This document shows positions 10,652-21,114 of a DNA stretch of 64,000 nt, piece by piece (the stretch's first letter is position 1; the number at the start of each line of letters is the position of its first letter). This stretch comes from Erythroxylum novogranatense (Eukaryota > Streptophyta > Magnoliopsida > Malpighiales > Erythroxylaceae). Position numbers and translations under genes: made by a program. The DNA is taken from NCBI GenBank assembly GCA_029891385.1, contig CM057235.1, positions 19,895,120-19,959,119 on the forward strand, in the 5' to 3' direction. The notes below the pieces were generated by a model. The model was given only the letters and a program-made list of their open reading frames with translations. It was not told the origin of the DNA and did not search any database.

Positions 10652-11048
10652 TGGTTCAGCCGGATTCTGGCCGAATGGTGCGTTGCCGTTTGGCTCCATC
10701 GGTTGGCAACTTCACGTGATCCAGCTACGCGAATGTACGCAAAACAATGGAAGGCACGTCGGGGTGATGTCGAGTAACCCTCCGACGCCAAGTAAGGTTT
10801 TGGTGAAGGTGGGATTGATCGAATCGGAGGAATCTCAGGTTATGAGTTACGTACCTTGATAATGAGAGAATCAAACCTTATATATGATTTCTGCTAGGTT
10901 TTAGGTCCTTCGTTTCTCACGTGCGTGCGTGGGAGGTTTTCTCGCTTGTGAAATTGGTTTGTGGATTAGACCCAAATTAAGCCATGGAGTGCGTGATCGA
11001 TCGATCGGCGTAATGTTGGACTCAAGCCCAATATTACCGACCCGACCA
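10652..11048 (-). mobile_element. E2 LTR-B (shared middle LTR, 397 bp)
   Basis: It starts TGGTTCAGCCGG after the PBS complement and ends GACCCGACCA before TAAGCCCCCTACTCCTCGAG. It serves as 5' LTR of the left unit and 3' LTR of the right unit. No target duplication flanks it. Confidence 0.85.
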
Positions 11049-11633
11049 TAAGCCCCCTACTCCTCGAGTCGGCGAAGAGAAGGGTCGAAGGAGTATGTTG
11101 TTGTGATTAATCGGCTAACCGCTTCATAATCGTAAGCGGGGCGGGTCGCAATGTGGCCGATCGGTCAGCGTTGGCCTTATAGCTTCGGTTTAGGGCGCTC
11201 GGGTGATTTTAGTTGGTCGGTCTTGACACATCGGGTCTGTCTGCTTGTAATGGCCGACCGTTGTGCTAACCGCTTGTATTGGGATTGATTGGTTGAGGTC
11301 CCTCGATTGATCGGTCTTGTCGCTTTGCGTGATGGATCGCGTTATAGTATGTCGACCCGCCATCATTGGCGACGCTTGGACTTGGTACATTTATTGTTTG
11401 GCTGCGCGTGCTCGACAACCGTTCGAAATCTGAAGCGTGTCGTCCTTGCAATATACCGTCCCAGTCGTCTTTTCAATCTGCCGCGCCTCTTCCTTTCAAC
11501 CGCGCGTGCCTCTTGGTTGTCGAGTAACCTTGATTCTGTGGCTCGGATCGTGCGCGTGTCCGAAACATAGCTTCGGATTGTCTCCACGTGTCGTGGCCCG
11601 TGGGTCACTTTCAGTGTTCCTCCTTTCGACCCC

Positions 11634-11641
11634 TATAAATA
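11634..11641 (+). promoter_or_regulatory. TATA box of E2 antisense ORF, copy 2
   Basis: TATAAATA in the same context as at 5310 (ACCCC before, TTCATGG after), about 200 bp before the ATG at 11839. Confidence 0.5.
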
Positions 11642-11838
11642 TTCATGGTTGACGAGTTGAAACGCTTTCACGTTTCCTTTCATTCTCCTGCTTGTACTTT
11701 GCCTTCGTTTGCTTATCATCGCTCGTGATTCCCGAAATTTCCTTTCATTTCACCGTCCGATTTCCTGTTTCCAAACTCCGATTAGGTCGTCCTTTTCTTC
11801 ATTCCCTCTTCGTTTCGAAAGTCTTTTTCTTGTTGATC

Positions 11839-13745
11839 ATGTCGAGCGGTAGTTACGGGAGTGTGGCGGAGTTGCGAAGGAGGCGTTGATGAGAGAGAGA
11901 AGAGACGGAGGCGATTGTGGGGCACCGCCAAGAAGGCGGCGTCGTCAATGACCGTGGGGAGTTGAATAGGTTGACGATTAAGTTTAATATCCCCGTCTTG
12001 GGGGCCTCGGTTGGCTTTGCGAGCAGCGGATCCTGATAACCATGGGTACTTATTGTTCCGTGACTTCTTTTCGGTTGGTGGGATGAGACTCCCTATGCCC
12101 CAATCATTGACGAGTGTGCTCCACCTACGGGATCTTTGCCGAGCAATTCCTCAAGCAGTTGGAGGTTTATAAGCGAGTGTCCTTGCTGTGCCATCGATTC
12201 GACCATCCACCTTCCGTCGGCGTTCTGCGCCATTTTAAGAATGAGTCACGGTCAGAGCTCGGTGGGATTCCCTTCTTCTTGATATAAGGATGCTCGGTAT
12301 CGCCCGCCGAATGCCTCAAGGTTTCATCTGGCGAGTCAAGTACTTTTTCGTGAAGCCCCGGTCTTCCTCCAAGTCTTGCCGTGGAGGTATCCCTGGCCGC
12401 ATGATGGAATGACGCGTCGACCTTGTCCCTCGGTAGGGAGGAGGGGAGTTGATTGGTCGTATCAAGGAGCTCGGTAGATACAACTTCGATCGGCTCATTC
12501 GGGGATATCCACAGGGAGCCTCGGTAAACTCCTTCCTCGTCGGTCCCCGCCTCGGATTAAGCGGGCTAAAGGGAAACCGCCCGTCGGTTGACTCCTCGTG
12601 ATTGTATTGATTGTTGAATTTGATGTGTTAGTTTTTCTCTAACTCGATTTGTCATCGTGCAGCCATGGTGAGTGGATGAAGATCGTGCGGCCGCCAAGTT
12701 AAAAAGCGATCTGCGAGAAGAAAAGGAAAGATGGAGGCTGGTGGGGAATGCTGCTTTATGCGAGGGCTGCCCCCTCGATCTGACCGATGGATGTTTCATC
12801 TGCCGGGACCTTCCGCGCCTCGGCGTCATTACCTCTTGTCCCGGTTGGCGCGAGTCATTTTGTTTCGGGAGGGAGGAGGAGGAGGCGGAGCCTCCTCTTA
12901 AGAAGAAGAGGTTGGTCCGTTGGGCGATCTGGAGAGGGCGAGAAGAAGCGAGGGAAGGTGCGGGCTGCGAACCATGGGCAATGGGAGTCCGTCCTTAAGC
13001 TTGCTAAGGATGCCTGACGGTGACCTTGAAGTATCCGGTATCTTGCGAGGGATTGTCCTCCCGTGGGCGAGGAGATGATGGAAAGAAGCGCCTTGAATTT
13101 GGGATCTCGACTTGTTCGTCTTGGTGTGCGAACGGCGACAATGTCCTCGCCTTTGCGGCATTTGGAGACATTTGGACTAAGAAGTCCAGATCTGCGTGAA
13201 ACAAGCGAAGACCTCGAAGGGCAATTTGTTGGAGGTAGAGGAGGAAAGACTTCCTCCAGCTCAAAATGCATCCTTAAAGGAGGAGAAGAGGTCTTTGTTG
13301 GCTCGATTGGCGAGGCGAGAAAGAGAGGGAAGTGGAGAAGAAAGAGGGAGAACGGCGGATGGAGAGGAGAGAGAGGTCGCCAGTGGAGGAACTGTTAGAA
13401 TGGGCGGGAGCTTAATAAACAGCTCCACATAGATTGCAGCTCCTGATGGTGGACGAGGGCGGTAGAAAACCTTGGCGAGAGGTGCGGCGATCATGCGGAA
13501 GCAACGGATCGAGGCCATCAAGCGATGGAAGACGAGGTTCTTATGCGAGGAGAGTTTGGAGCTTACTGCGACATGGTCCTCGGGTCTTGAGGAGGGTCAC
13601 GAGCTTTATACTCCGAGGGGTGGCGTGCCCTCGTTCGAAGATTCTTGGGCCGCTTATTCCGAAGTTTTCGGACTTTCTTTGGAGGAGATGGCGAAGCGGT
13701 CGAGGGGAGCCGAGGCGTTCGGATAAGGAGCTAGACCTCGGTTAG
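11839..13745 (+). pseudogene. E2 antisense ORF copy 2 (Transposase_28-like), broken
   Basis: Starts MSSGSYGSVAELRRRR and then stops. The same blocks as copy 1 can be followed through shifted frames: PYAPIIDE near 12095, the KYFFV and WRYP blocks near 12340-12400, a candidate intron ending TGCAG at about 12661, QNASLKEEKRSLLARL near 13265, KQRIEAIKRWKTRFLCEESL near 13500, PSFEDSWAAYSEVFGLSLEE near 13630. Many single-base indels separate it from copy 1, so the two have aged independently. After 13745 the sequence decays and ends at a junction with an LTR fragment at about 13960. Confidence 0.6.
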
Positions 13746-13960
13746 AAGAGGAGGATCCCTATGAGGATGGTCCTTGATTGCTCCTCGGCTCTTGCTCGGT
13801 TCCCTTGAGTTGCCCTCGAGGAGGTCTTCCTAATGAAGGTTCTCTGCCGGTGCTTCCACGGGTCTGTTCCTCTCCTTTGGAGACTTTTGGGCATCCATCC
13901 GCTTCCGAGTATTCTCCCGAATACACACCTTCTCCCCCGGCAAACACTTGAAGCTCACCT

Positions 13961-14187
13961 GGCCGAATGGTGCGTTGCCGTTTGGCTCCATCGGTTGGCA
14001 ACTTCCTGTGATCCAAGCTACGCGAATGTACCTGCAAAACAATGGAAGGCACGTCGGGGGTGATGTCCCGAGTAACCCTCCGGCCTTCAAGTAAGGTTTT
14101 TGGTGAAGGTGGGATTGATCGAATCAGAGGAATCTCTAGGTTATGAGTTACGTACCTTGATAATGAGAGAATCAAACCTTATATATG
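13961..14187 (-). mobile_element. Internal fragment of an E2-type LTR
   Basis: GGCCGAATGGTGCGTTGCCG through TATATATGATTT matches LTR-A from about its 15th base to about base 250. It lacks both LTR ends. It joins the antisense-ORF tail at GAAGCTCACCTGG (CTGG occurs in both partners) and runs into a SINE at about 14188, so it is a rearrangement product and not a separate insertion. Confidence 0.75.
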
Positions 14188-14370
14188 ATTTCCTTGGTTT
14201 TGGGTGGGTTAACCGGCTTACGTGGTTGCGGTTCAGAGCCCGTCCCAAGACAAATTAGTATTGTCCTCTTTGGTCTGCTAGGGTGAGGTTGCGACTCGAA
14301 CCCTGACCAAAGGTTTTCTTCGCGTTGAGGCGCGCCTCACACCAGCGAAGCTCGTGGCCCGGTGGTGTGA
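14188..14370 (-). mobile_element. tRNA-derived SINE, copy 1
   Basis: On the minus strand, reading from about 14360, GAGCTTCGCTGGTGTGAGGC resembles a tRNA box A region and GGTTCGAGTCGC (about 14302-14291) is a good box B. The body (TAATTTGTCTTGGGACGG and AACCCACCCAAAACCAA) is shared with copy 2. T-rich sequence on the left end would be the A-rich tail. About 180 bp suits a plant SINE. No clear target duplication. Confidence 0.6.
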
Positions 14371-14477
14371 GGCGTCGTCTGGCTGCTCTGATCGAGGTTG
14401 TCGTCAACTCACCCTAGCAGCAAAATCTGATTGTCTTGACTCTGACTGCCGGCAACCACCCAAAACCAAAAGGCGCC

Positions 14478-14640
14478 TTTTTGGTTTGGGTGGGTTAGCA
14501 AACTACGTGGTTGCGGTTGAGCCGTCCCAAGACAAATTAGTATTGTGCCATTTGGTCTGTCAGGGTGAGGTTGCGACTCGAACCCCTGACCAAAGGGTTT
14601 TGTTGCGTTGAGACGCACGCCTCTCACCACTGAGCTCGTG
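14478..14640 (-). mobile_element. tRNA-derived SINE, copy 2
   Basis: On the minus strand it starts CACGAGCTCAGTGGTGAGAG (box A AGCTCAGTGGT at 14636-14626), then GGGGTTCGAGTCGCAAC (box B at 14584-14575), then the same body as copy 1, ending with AACCCACCCAAACC and A-rich DNA. It lies head to tail with copy 1, separated by about 107 bp of sequence not seen elsewhere in the window. The E2 gag resumes at once after it. Confidence 0.65.
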
Positions 14641-15600
14641 TTTTTCAAGACTTCTTGGTGAATATACTATCCGCTCGGCTTCTTATTTCTGAGCAGGCGA
14701 GGTTGATCGAGGCTAACGACTTCTTGAACTCCTCGTCCTCGTATTGCTCATGAGTCACGGCTAACATAGGCGGCGGTGAGATCGGGTACCTCGACCGCCT
14801 CGTTGTTGAATCAGTGATGAACTCCATGAACTCTCATTCCTTCCTTGGGTGAGTTGCATCACCTCAAAGCCATTTCTGCGATTAAACTTACTAGTGGCGA
14901 ATTGATTCGGGAAGAGCGACACGAAGTCCTCGAAACATGTGATACAACCGGGGTAGTTTGTTGAACCATCGTGAGCTCCCTCTTGGAAAGCCGTCTGAAG
15001 GCCTTACATGCTGGATAGCATCCGGACCTGATGTAGGCTCATCATGGATTTGGAAGTGTTGCATGTAGTCGAAGGGTCGGTCTTCCGGTGTATTTCTCAA
15101 GGTCGGTATCTTTGTCTTGGGTCTTTGGGAGGCTATCAAAATGTCCGGAGTGAAGGAGAGTTATATTGAGCCGTCAGGCGATCGAGCAGGCTTCGTAGTA
15201 CGTGAGTCCGATCATCCGCGATTTTTCTAGGGCTTCATCTGGCGGTGATCGGTTGTTAAATTTGAATTGTCGTCGGTGGCCGCATACGGACGGCATCTAT
15301 TGTCTTTGGTTCGTTGCGATGTCTGGCGAATCACCAACTCATTACTCTTCTTCTATCTGCTTCCGGCTCGAGGCGTGTGTGTGGCGGAGGAGGATCTGCG
15401 CCTACACAGTCTTTGGAGATTGAGGTTGCGTGGTGCGCAGCGTTATCTTCCACGACCATGCTCGTTCTTCTTGCTCCAAAGCTTGAGGTCAGTAGTTGAT
15501 CGTTTGGATTGGAAGACTCGTGCGGGAGATGTGTGGTGCGGTGGCGAGTGCGTAATCTATGCAAACCGTCTGTTGATCGCCAGAGCCGCAACGGCGGCTA
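14641..15600 (-). pseudogene. E2 gag, copy 2 (broken)
   Basis: The minus strand reads ILIASQRPKTKIPTLRNTPE, DRPFDYMQHFQIHDEPTSGP, DAIQ, then RWFNKLPRLYHMFRGLR, then ESFMEFI, LAVTHEQYEDEEFKKSLASI and KKS. Here the capsid block is cleaner than in copy 1: the frame passes through RPFDYMQHF and RWFNKLPR without a break. The CRFH block, the pol remnant and the 64-bp array present in copy 1 are missing, replaced by the LTR fragment and SINE pair. Confidence 0.7.
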
Positions 15601-15660
15601 TGTCGTGATTCATTACGCGCTGACTTATCTGCGTGGTTCAGGCGTGGTTCCGGAAGTCGG

Positions 15661-15675
15661 GCCCCGGTGGCGCCA
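15661..15675 (-). other. Primer-binding site of E2, copy 2 (shortened)
   Basis: On the minus strand TGGCGCCACCGGGGC precedes the LTR by 2 bp. Compared with 10631-10649 it differs by small deletions. Confidence 0.5.
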
Positions 15676-15677
15676 AT

Positions 15678-16074
15678 TGGTTCGGCGGATTACGGCGAAT
15701 GGTGCGTTCGTTTTGGCTCCATCGGTTGGCAACTTCACGTGATCCAGCTACGCGAATGTACACGCAAAACAATGGAAGGCGCGTCGGGGTGATGTCGATT
15801 AGCCCTCCGGCGCTCAAGTAAGGTTTTGGTGAAGGTGGGATTGATCGAATCGGAGGAATCTCTGGTTCTCAATTCGTACTTGATAATGAGAGAATCAAAC
15901 CTTATATATGATTTCTGCTTGGGTTTTAGGTCGCTACGTTTCTCACGTCGCGTGCATGGGAGGTTTTCTACTTTGTGAAATTTGGTTTTGTGGATTAGAC
16001 CCAAATTAAGCGTAGGTGCGTGATCGATCGATCGGCGTAATATTGGACTCGGCCCAATATTGTCGACCCAACCA
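15678..16074 (-). mobile_element. E2 LTR-C (5' LTR, 397 bp)
   Basis: Runs from TGGTTCGGCGGATT to GTCGACCCAACCA on the plus strand and is followed by CTACG, the copy of the left target duplication. Confidence 0.85.
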
Positions 16075-16079
16075 CTACG

Positions 16080-17950
16080 CTTACTAGTTAAAATATTTTC
16101 CTATGCACATTAATCGCTTTTGACTAACACGTATCATTTGCATTGATTCATAAATATTAAACAGTTATTTTATTTTAAAATATCATATTAACAGTGAGCA
16201 TATTTTCATTATCAAATACCTACCATTTCTTAATATTTAATTTAAGTTTTTAACGTTATAAAAGCAAATAATTTAAATTATGTTATATTAAAGTATATTT
16301 TGTGGTGTTAATATTTCAAATTTTAAAATAAGAACCAAATTAGGGCTTTCTTTAAATGAAGAAACTATATTATCATATATATGAAGCGACCGGAGAGGAT
16401 GAAAAATCAAACGTGTGAATTGTGATGGAGAAGCGTTCACATTTTATTTTCTCTTATTAGAGTTGACTGACTTGATTCTGGTCGGTCTGAATTTATTGAT
16501 TGTTACGTAGTCGGAAAGCGCCTTTTAAGTGGTTAAAATTAATGGCATAACTGTAAAGACGGCAGAAAGACTTGGACAGCGTCAAGATTCCTGGTATTTT
16601 CTGCGAAAATGTTGTTGGTATTGAGGTGGCTTTGGTTCATATTAGTTGTCATCGTATTAAATTTTTTTAAAAATAATTAAAAATTCTATTATTATTATTA
16701 ATAAAATTTATAATTTAATTAAATAAAATTTAATCGATTTATTTATTTATAAAATTAACTAATTTAAAAATTGCTCAATTAATTGATTAAGTAATTAATA
16801 TTTAATATAACAAAGATTATTAAACTAAATTGAATAAAAAGTTAAAAATAAACTAAAATTATTCAGTTCAAAGTTTTCACTATTAAATCAATTAAATCGG
16901 GTCAATTTTAAAACATTACTATTTATTATTTATAAATAAACAATTTAATAATTTAAATATTTTACATCCTGATTTAGACATTTCTTAATAAATTGAGACC
17001 TTTATTTTCTATCCTAAAGAAGAATATAAACTGGACATACTTTTTTGAACATCAACTTGCAAATATAATATCATGTTAGTTGAAGTCAAATTTATCAAAA
17101 CAATGAATCAAATTCCTTAACCACCTTTTTCTTAATTAACTTTTGCAAATCGTAGACTATTAAAACCAAGGTAGTTCTCTTTTCTCGTGGTCTATGAATG
17201 TTTTGTACTAATAAAATAAAACAAATAACACGTTGCCTTATAAGACTCGGTCCATCCCCGTCTACTTAACTTTTTTTTTTTTCTTTTCTATTCAACTGTC
17301 GATTGTTTTCTTTACCTCAAGGTTGAAAATTTATTCAATGAATGCGACTTCCGCATACATTATTTACAAATGATCTGTTATAGTTATTTTTATGACGATA
17401 AAAATTGAATCTTTATTATGTGTAGACCTCAGTAAACCTAAAATGAGGCATAATTTTAGATTTAGCTTTTTTGACTTAAGTCAGAATATGTAAATATGTT
17501 ATTGTTTTGATGTTATTAATTGTAACTTGATCTCTAAAGACTTTTTCTTCATCAACTATGGTACATATAATCCTACCAAAAGCTTCTTTAAGCCTCTTTG
17601 CATTAGCTCAAATAATCGACTCTTTCGGTATGATCAATAGATTATCAGATAATTGACTTGTTTTTCAACTCTCTCTGAGCTCAAATCAATAAGGATATAC
17701 TAAAGTCATAGTAATAATTAGAAAATATTTTAAATAAATATTATTTAATGAAATAAAATAATTTTGATAGATAATTTATTAATAAATATTATATAAAGGA
17801 TTAAAATAAATATATATTTAAATTTTATTTAATATGTAATTACTATTAGTAATAAAATATAATTATATTTACATTAATCATGAACCATTTTATTTTAATT
17901 GAAAGAAAATCAATAACTAAAAATATAAATTAAAATTACAATAGAAAAGG
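16080..17950. other. AT-rich host DNA, no gene seen
   Basis: 16080-16440 is the right half of duplication copy A and matches 18280-18560 and 18680-18720. Beyond that only AT-rich sequence and a T-tract (17271-17282) are visible. No long frame or conserved motif. Confidence 0.6.
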
Positions 17951-17952
17951 AA

Positions 17953-18158
17953 GGGCAATCAAACTAAGCTAAATGAATAAGTGAATACTAGTCTTTTTCT
18001 GATTGCTTAAACTTAAAATCAAGGGGCAATCAAACTTACGAATAAGTAAATACTACTCTTTTCTGGTTGCCTAAACTTAAAATCGAGGGGCAATCAAACT
18101 AGGCTAAATGAATAAGTAAATACTAGTCTTTTGTGATTGCTTAAACTTAAAATCAAAC
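17953..18158. repeat. Three tandem units of 64-71 bp
   Basis: GGGCAATCAAACT followed by GAATAAGT.AATACTA and TTGC.TAAACTTAAAATC occurs three times, starting at 17953, 18024 and 18088. Copy A at 4086 has only one unit, so the expansion is specific to copy B. Confidence 0.85.
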
Positions 18159-18760
18159 TTTCACTATTCCAAGTCTTGTGCCATTTGATTGCGTCATCAG
18201 CATTCAACTTCATCACGGCCTAAATTCTTCTAACTTCTCATTTTGTTATATTGGTCAATTAGAAACTATTTCTTCCAGATTAAAATCTTTTCCTATGCAC
18301 AATCATCTGCTTTTGACTAACAAGTACCATTTGTATTAATTTATAAATATTGAACAGTTATTTTAGTTTTAAAATATCAAATTAACATTGAGCATATTTT
18401 CAATATTAAATACCTACCATTTCTGAATATTTAATTCAAGTTTTAATGTTATAAAAGCAAATCATTTAAGTTATGTTATATTAAAGTATATTTTGTGGTA
18501 TTAATATTTCAAAATTTAAAATAACAACTAAATTATGTCTTTCTTTAATTGAAGAAACTATATGAAATAGCATATGACATGATTTCATATATATATATAT
18601 ATATATATGAAAATAAAAATATATTGACTTTGTTTGGTCCTTGTCTCATATGCGCTTGCGGTTGGGCGTGGGCCCCCAATTTACCATAATGAAAAATCAA
18701 ACTATTGAGTAGTGAAGGAGAAGCGGCCACATGTTATTTTCTCTTGGGTTGACTGACTTG
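18088..18760. repeat. Copy B of the local duplication (E2 empty site)
   Basis: It matches 4086-4304 joined to 16080-16490 through many words, for example TTCCTATGCACA, ATCTGCTTTTGACTAACA, TTTTGTGGTATTAATATTTC and GAAGAAACTATAT. At the point where copy A carries E2 there is only GAAACTATTTCTTCCAGATT. A TA microsatellite lies at 18588-18608. Confidence 0.85.
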
Positions 18761-18770
18761 ACTTGGGCAG

Positions 18771-18985
18771 TCTTGAACTCAAAAGGTGGAACGCACATCT
18801 TAGGCGCTCCCACACTCCGGCCTGATATTGTGTGAAGGAGGTAAATCACGATTTGATCGTCGAACTACCGAAAAGACGATTCATTTGTTCGATGTCAAGA
18901 AAAGACTCACCACATTGGATGAGATCTTATACTACCGTTGCCGAAACTCGAACTCAAGACTTTGGACTCACTTTCTTTCCAAACG
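18771..18985. other. About 210-bp insertion relative to copy A, possible SINE
   Basis: Copy A reads GACTTGATTCTGGTCGGTCTGAATTT without a break; here about 210 bp separates the two sides. On the minus strand CTTGAGTTCGAGTTTCGG resembles a tRNA box B, but no box A or clear target duplication is seen. It may be a decayed SINE or a gap in copy A. Confidence 0.35.
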
Positions 18986-19162
18986 ACTGAATTTATTTAT
19001 TGTTGCATGGTCCCTTGTTGGGCTCTTTCTTTTATTCTACTTAATTTTATCCGCTTATTTATAATAGTTTAATTTTTGCGAATCTTATTAAATGGATGAA
19101 TTTTATAAAACGTAATAGCTACGGAATAATAGTATAAGGTGATTTAGTCCGCTTTGGCTTTG

Positions 19163-19170
19163 TATATAAA
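19163..19170 (+). promoter_or_regulatory. TATA box of the HIPP gene
   Basis: TATATAAA stands about 95 bp upstream of the ATG at 19265, leaving room for a 5' leader of roughly 60-70 nt. Confidence 0.6.
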
Positions 19171-19264
19171 CACTAGCACCGTGACCAAAGGAACGTAATT
19201 GATTGCATTCTCAGCTTTCAGTTAAGAATATCGACCATCTCCGTTAGTATTAGCTTCAGACAAA

Positions 19265-19796
19265 ATGAAGGTATCAATATTGAATATGTTGGTGCACTCT
19301 CCAGATGCATGTTGTTCCTTTTTTTTTAAAACTATTCTTTTTTTCATTTGTCAGCAAAAATTAGTGATCAACGTGACCTTCAATGGCAACAAGTCCCGCT
19401 CCAAAGCCATGAAGATTGCAGTTGGCTTTGCAGGTAATTAAGCACAAGCATCACAAAGTGGTATATATAGCTAGATATTCTTGTCCTTTTTTTAATTTGG
19501 GGTTAAAAGTTTTGTGTACAGCTGTAGAATCGGTGGCCATCGGAGGGGAAGGTAAGAATAAGATAGAAGTGGTAGGAGATGGGGTGGACGCAGTAAAGCT
19601 TACATCGCTGCTCAGGAAGCGCGTAGGATACGCAGTCTTGGAGACTGTGGCTCCTGTAGAGAAGAAGGAGGAAAAAAAACCAGCACCACCGCCTTTGCAG
19701 ATACAGCCTTCCTGGTCCTTGGGCCCGTATCAATACGTTTACGAGGTTAGAGATCAGTACTCGGTCCATGACCCCAGCCCTTGCTCCATCTTGTGA
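19265..19796 (+). CDS. Heavy-metal-associated isoprenylated plant protein (HIPP)
   Basis: I read three exons: 19265-19270 (ATG AAG), 19355-19433 and 19522-19796, with GT-AG introns (GTATCAA..TTGTCAG; GTAATTA..TGTACAG), giving 119 residues. A two-codon first exon followed by QKLVINVTFNGNKS is typical of one HIPP group. Residues about 3-68 form an HMA fold (KIAVGFAAVESVAIGG, IEVVGDGVDAVKLTSLLRKR, GYAVLETV). The usual metal site MxCxxC is replaced by FNGNKSRSK, so classical metal binding is unlikely. A Lys/Glu/Pro linker leads to the C-terminal CSIL, a CaaX isoprenylation box that should anchor the protein to membranes. The frame has no stops; it looks intact. HIPPs of this kind are linked in general to stress and pathogen responses; the role here is unknown. 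Confidence 0.88.
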
Positions 19797-21100
19797 TTAT
19801 GCTCACAGTAAAAATCGCGATTGGATCGTGAAAATTAGGCATATATATCGAGAGACTAATCAAGTCACTGATTGATTTGAGCACTATGCCATATTTTTAG
19901 ATTTTGGTATCTATTGGTATCATTACCCGCCTGTGAGTTGCTTGAATATCCTAGTCGAGAAGTTTTCTTTCCCTGTTTAATAGCGTAATATGTGTATTCG
20001 TTTTCTTTTAAAAAAAAAAAGAGAGCAATCTTTTAGTAGGCGGTATATTTGGACTTGCTGCCGTACGCTTATGCTGTTTTACTGATGGGGTGGGGACGGA
20101 TACTTTATGGCTTTACTTTGAAACACTCGTGTTACTTACTACCTTCATATGATAACAGAGAAAGCAGCGACTTGTAATACTGAGTTCAGCCCGAAGAGCT
20201 TCACTGTCATTAGCAATTATGTCTTTTGATATGTCTGCATCCAAATTGAATCCCTCCAATTGGACAAGTAAAAGTCATTAGATTCATAATTTAATTTGCC
20301 TTGAGAGGGGAGGTTGGTTATGTTCTTATCATATTTATGTGAGGATTGGAACACTAGAACGGAGATTTGATATGGCCTAGCTGTTAGTAAATTTACTTGG
20401 TTTGGGTGGATGGCATTAATGTTGGAAAATTTAAAAATTAAATCTTTAGAAACATATGAAAATAATTTTAAAATAATGTATTAAAATTTTGATATAATAC
20501 AATTCAGAAATTTATTTCTCTTAGGATAATAAATTATTCGGTTATCTAACTTATTCAAATATAAACTGTTAAAAGTTTAAATTATTAAAATTTTTATTAA
20601 TTACTAAAATAATTTTAATTTATCAAAAATAAGAAAATAGTGAACAATTAGGAAACATTAAAGATTCAAATTTTAAGTGAAAATGCAATGAGAGATGTTC
20701 TCAAATTTAAGAGAATTCTCATACTCTCACATATAATAAATAATTAATCGGTAGCATAATTATATATTCTAAAAAGTTAAACACATACAAGTAACCATCT
20801 TCACTCCGGGACAGGTGAAATCACCGTAGTATCCTGACAAACATGCAAAATATAAAAGGATAACATCTTTAAGTCATTCACATTCAGACTAATCCTTGTT
20901 TACACTTGATCAGTTTTTAAGGAGTAAAGTATTGCCCAAACAGATTTTAACTTTGTTTCTTTAAAAAAAATTTAATTAATTTTTTATTTAAAAAGCAATA
21001 TGACTTACCATTAAAAAGATAAATATTTAAACTGAAGAAAACGTGACTTTTGACTTTTAAAATGAGAAACAAAGTTGAAATTAACAAACCTGGAATCGTA
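19797..21100. other. Intergenic DNA between HIPP and MIR160
   Basis: It should hold the HIPP 3' UTR and, from the other side, the 3' end of the MIR160 transcript. An A-tract lies at 20009-20020. I see no other gene. Confidence 0.55.
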
Positions 21101-21114
21101 GAAATTAACAAACC

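Larger units (their letters stand above)
4310..16074 (-). mobile_element. E2: Tat-like gypsy element, LTR-int-LTR-int-LTR
   Basis: Three complete LTRs (4310-4720, 10652-11048, 15678-16074) alternate with two internal regions. The outer ends are flanked by CTACG at 4305-4309 and 16075-16079; there is no such duplication around the middle LTR, whose two sides are PBS/gag and purine tract/ORF. In element orientation each internal region runs PBS, gag, (deleted pol), antisense ORF, purine tract. Protease, reverse transcriptase and RNase H are missing from both, so neither can transpose by itself. The gag reads as Tat-type (HDEPTSGPDAI, RWFNKLPR). The structure fits unequal recombination between LTRs of two related copies. 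Confidence 0.85.

Noticed and set aside
18828..19064. A 78-codon plus-strand frame before HIPP
   Set aside because: Much of it lies in the segment absent from the paralogous copy, and it ends in a hydrophobic AT-rich stretch; no homology is recognised.
19503..19769. An 88-codon frame antisense to HIPP exon 3
   Set aside because: It mirrors the coding exon; the plus-strand exon structure and HMA motifs are decisive.
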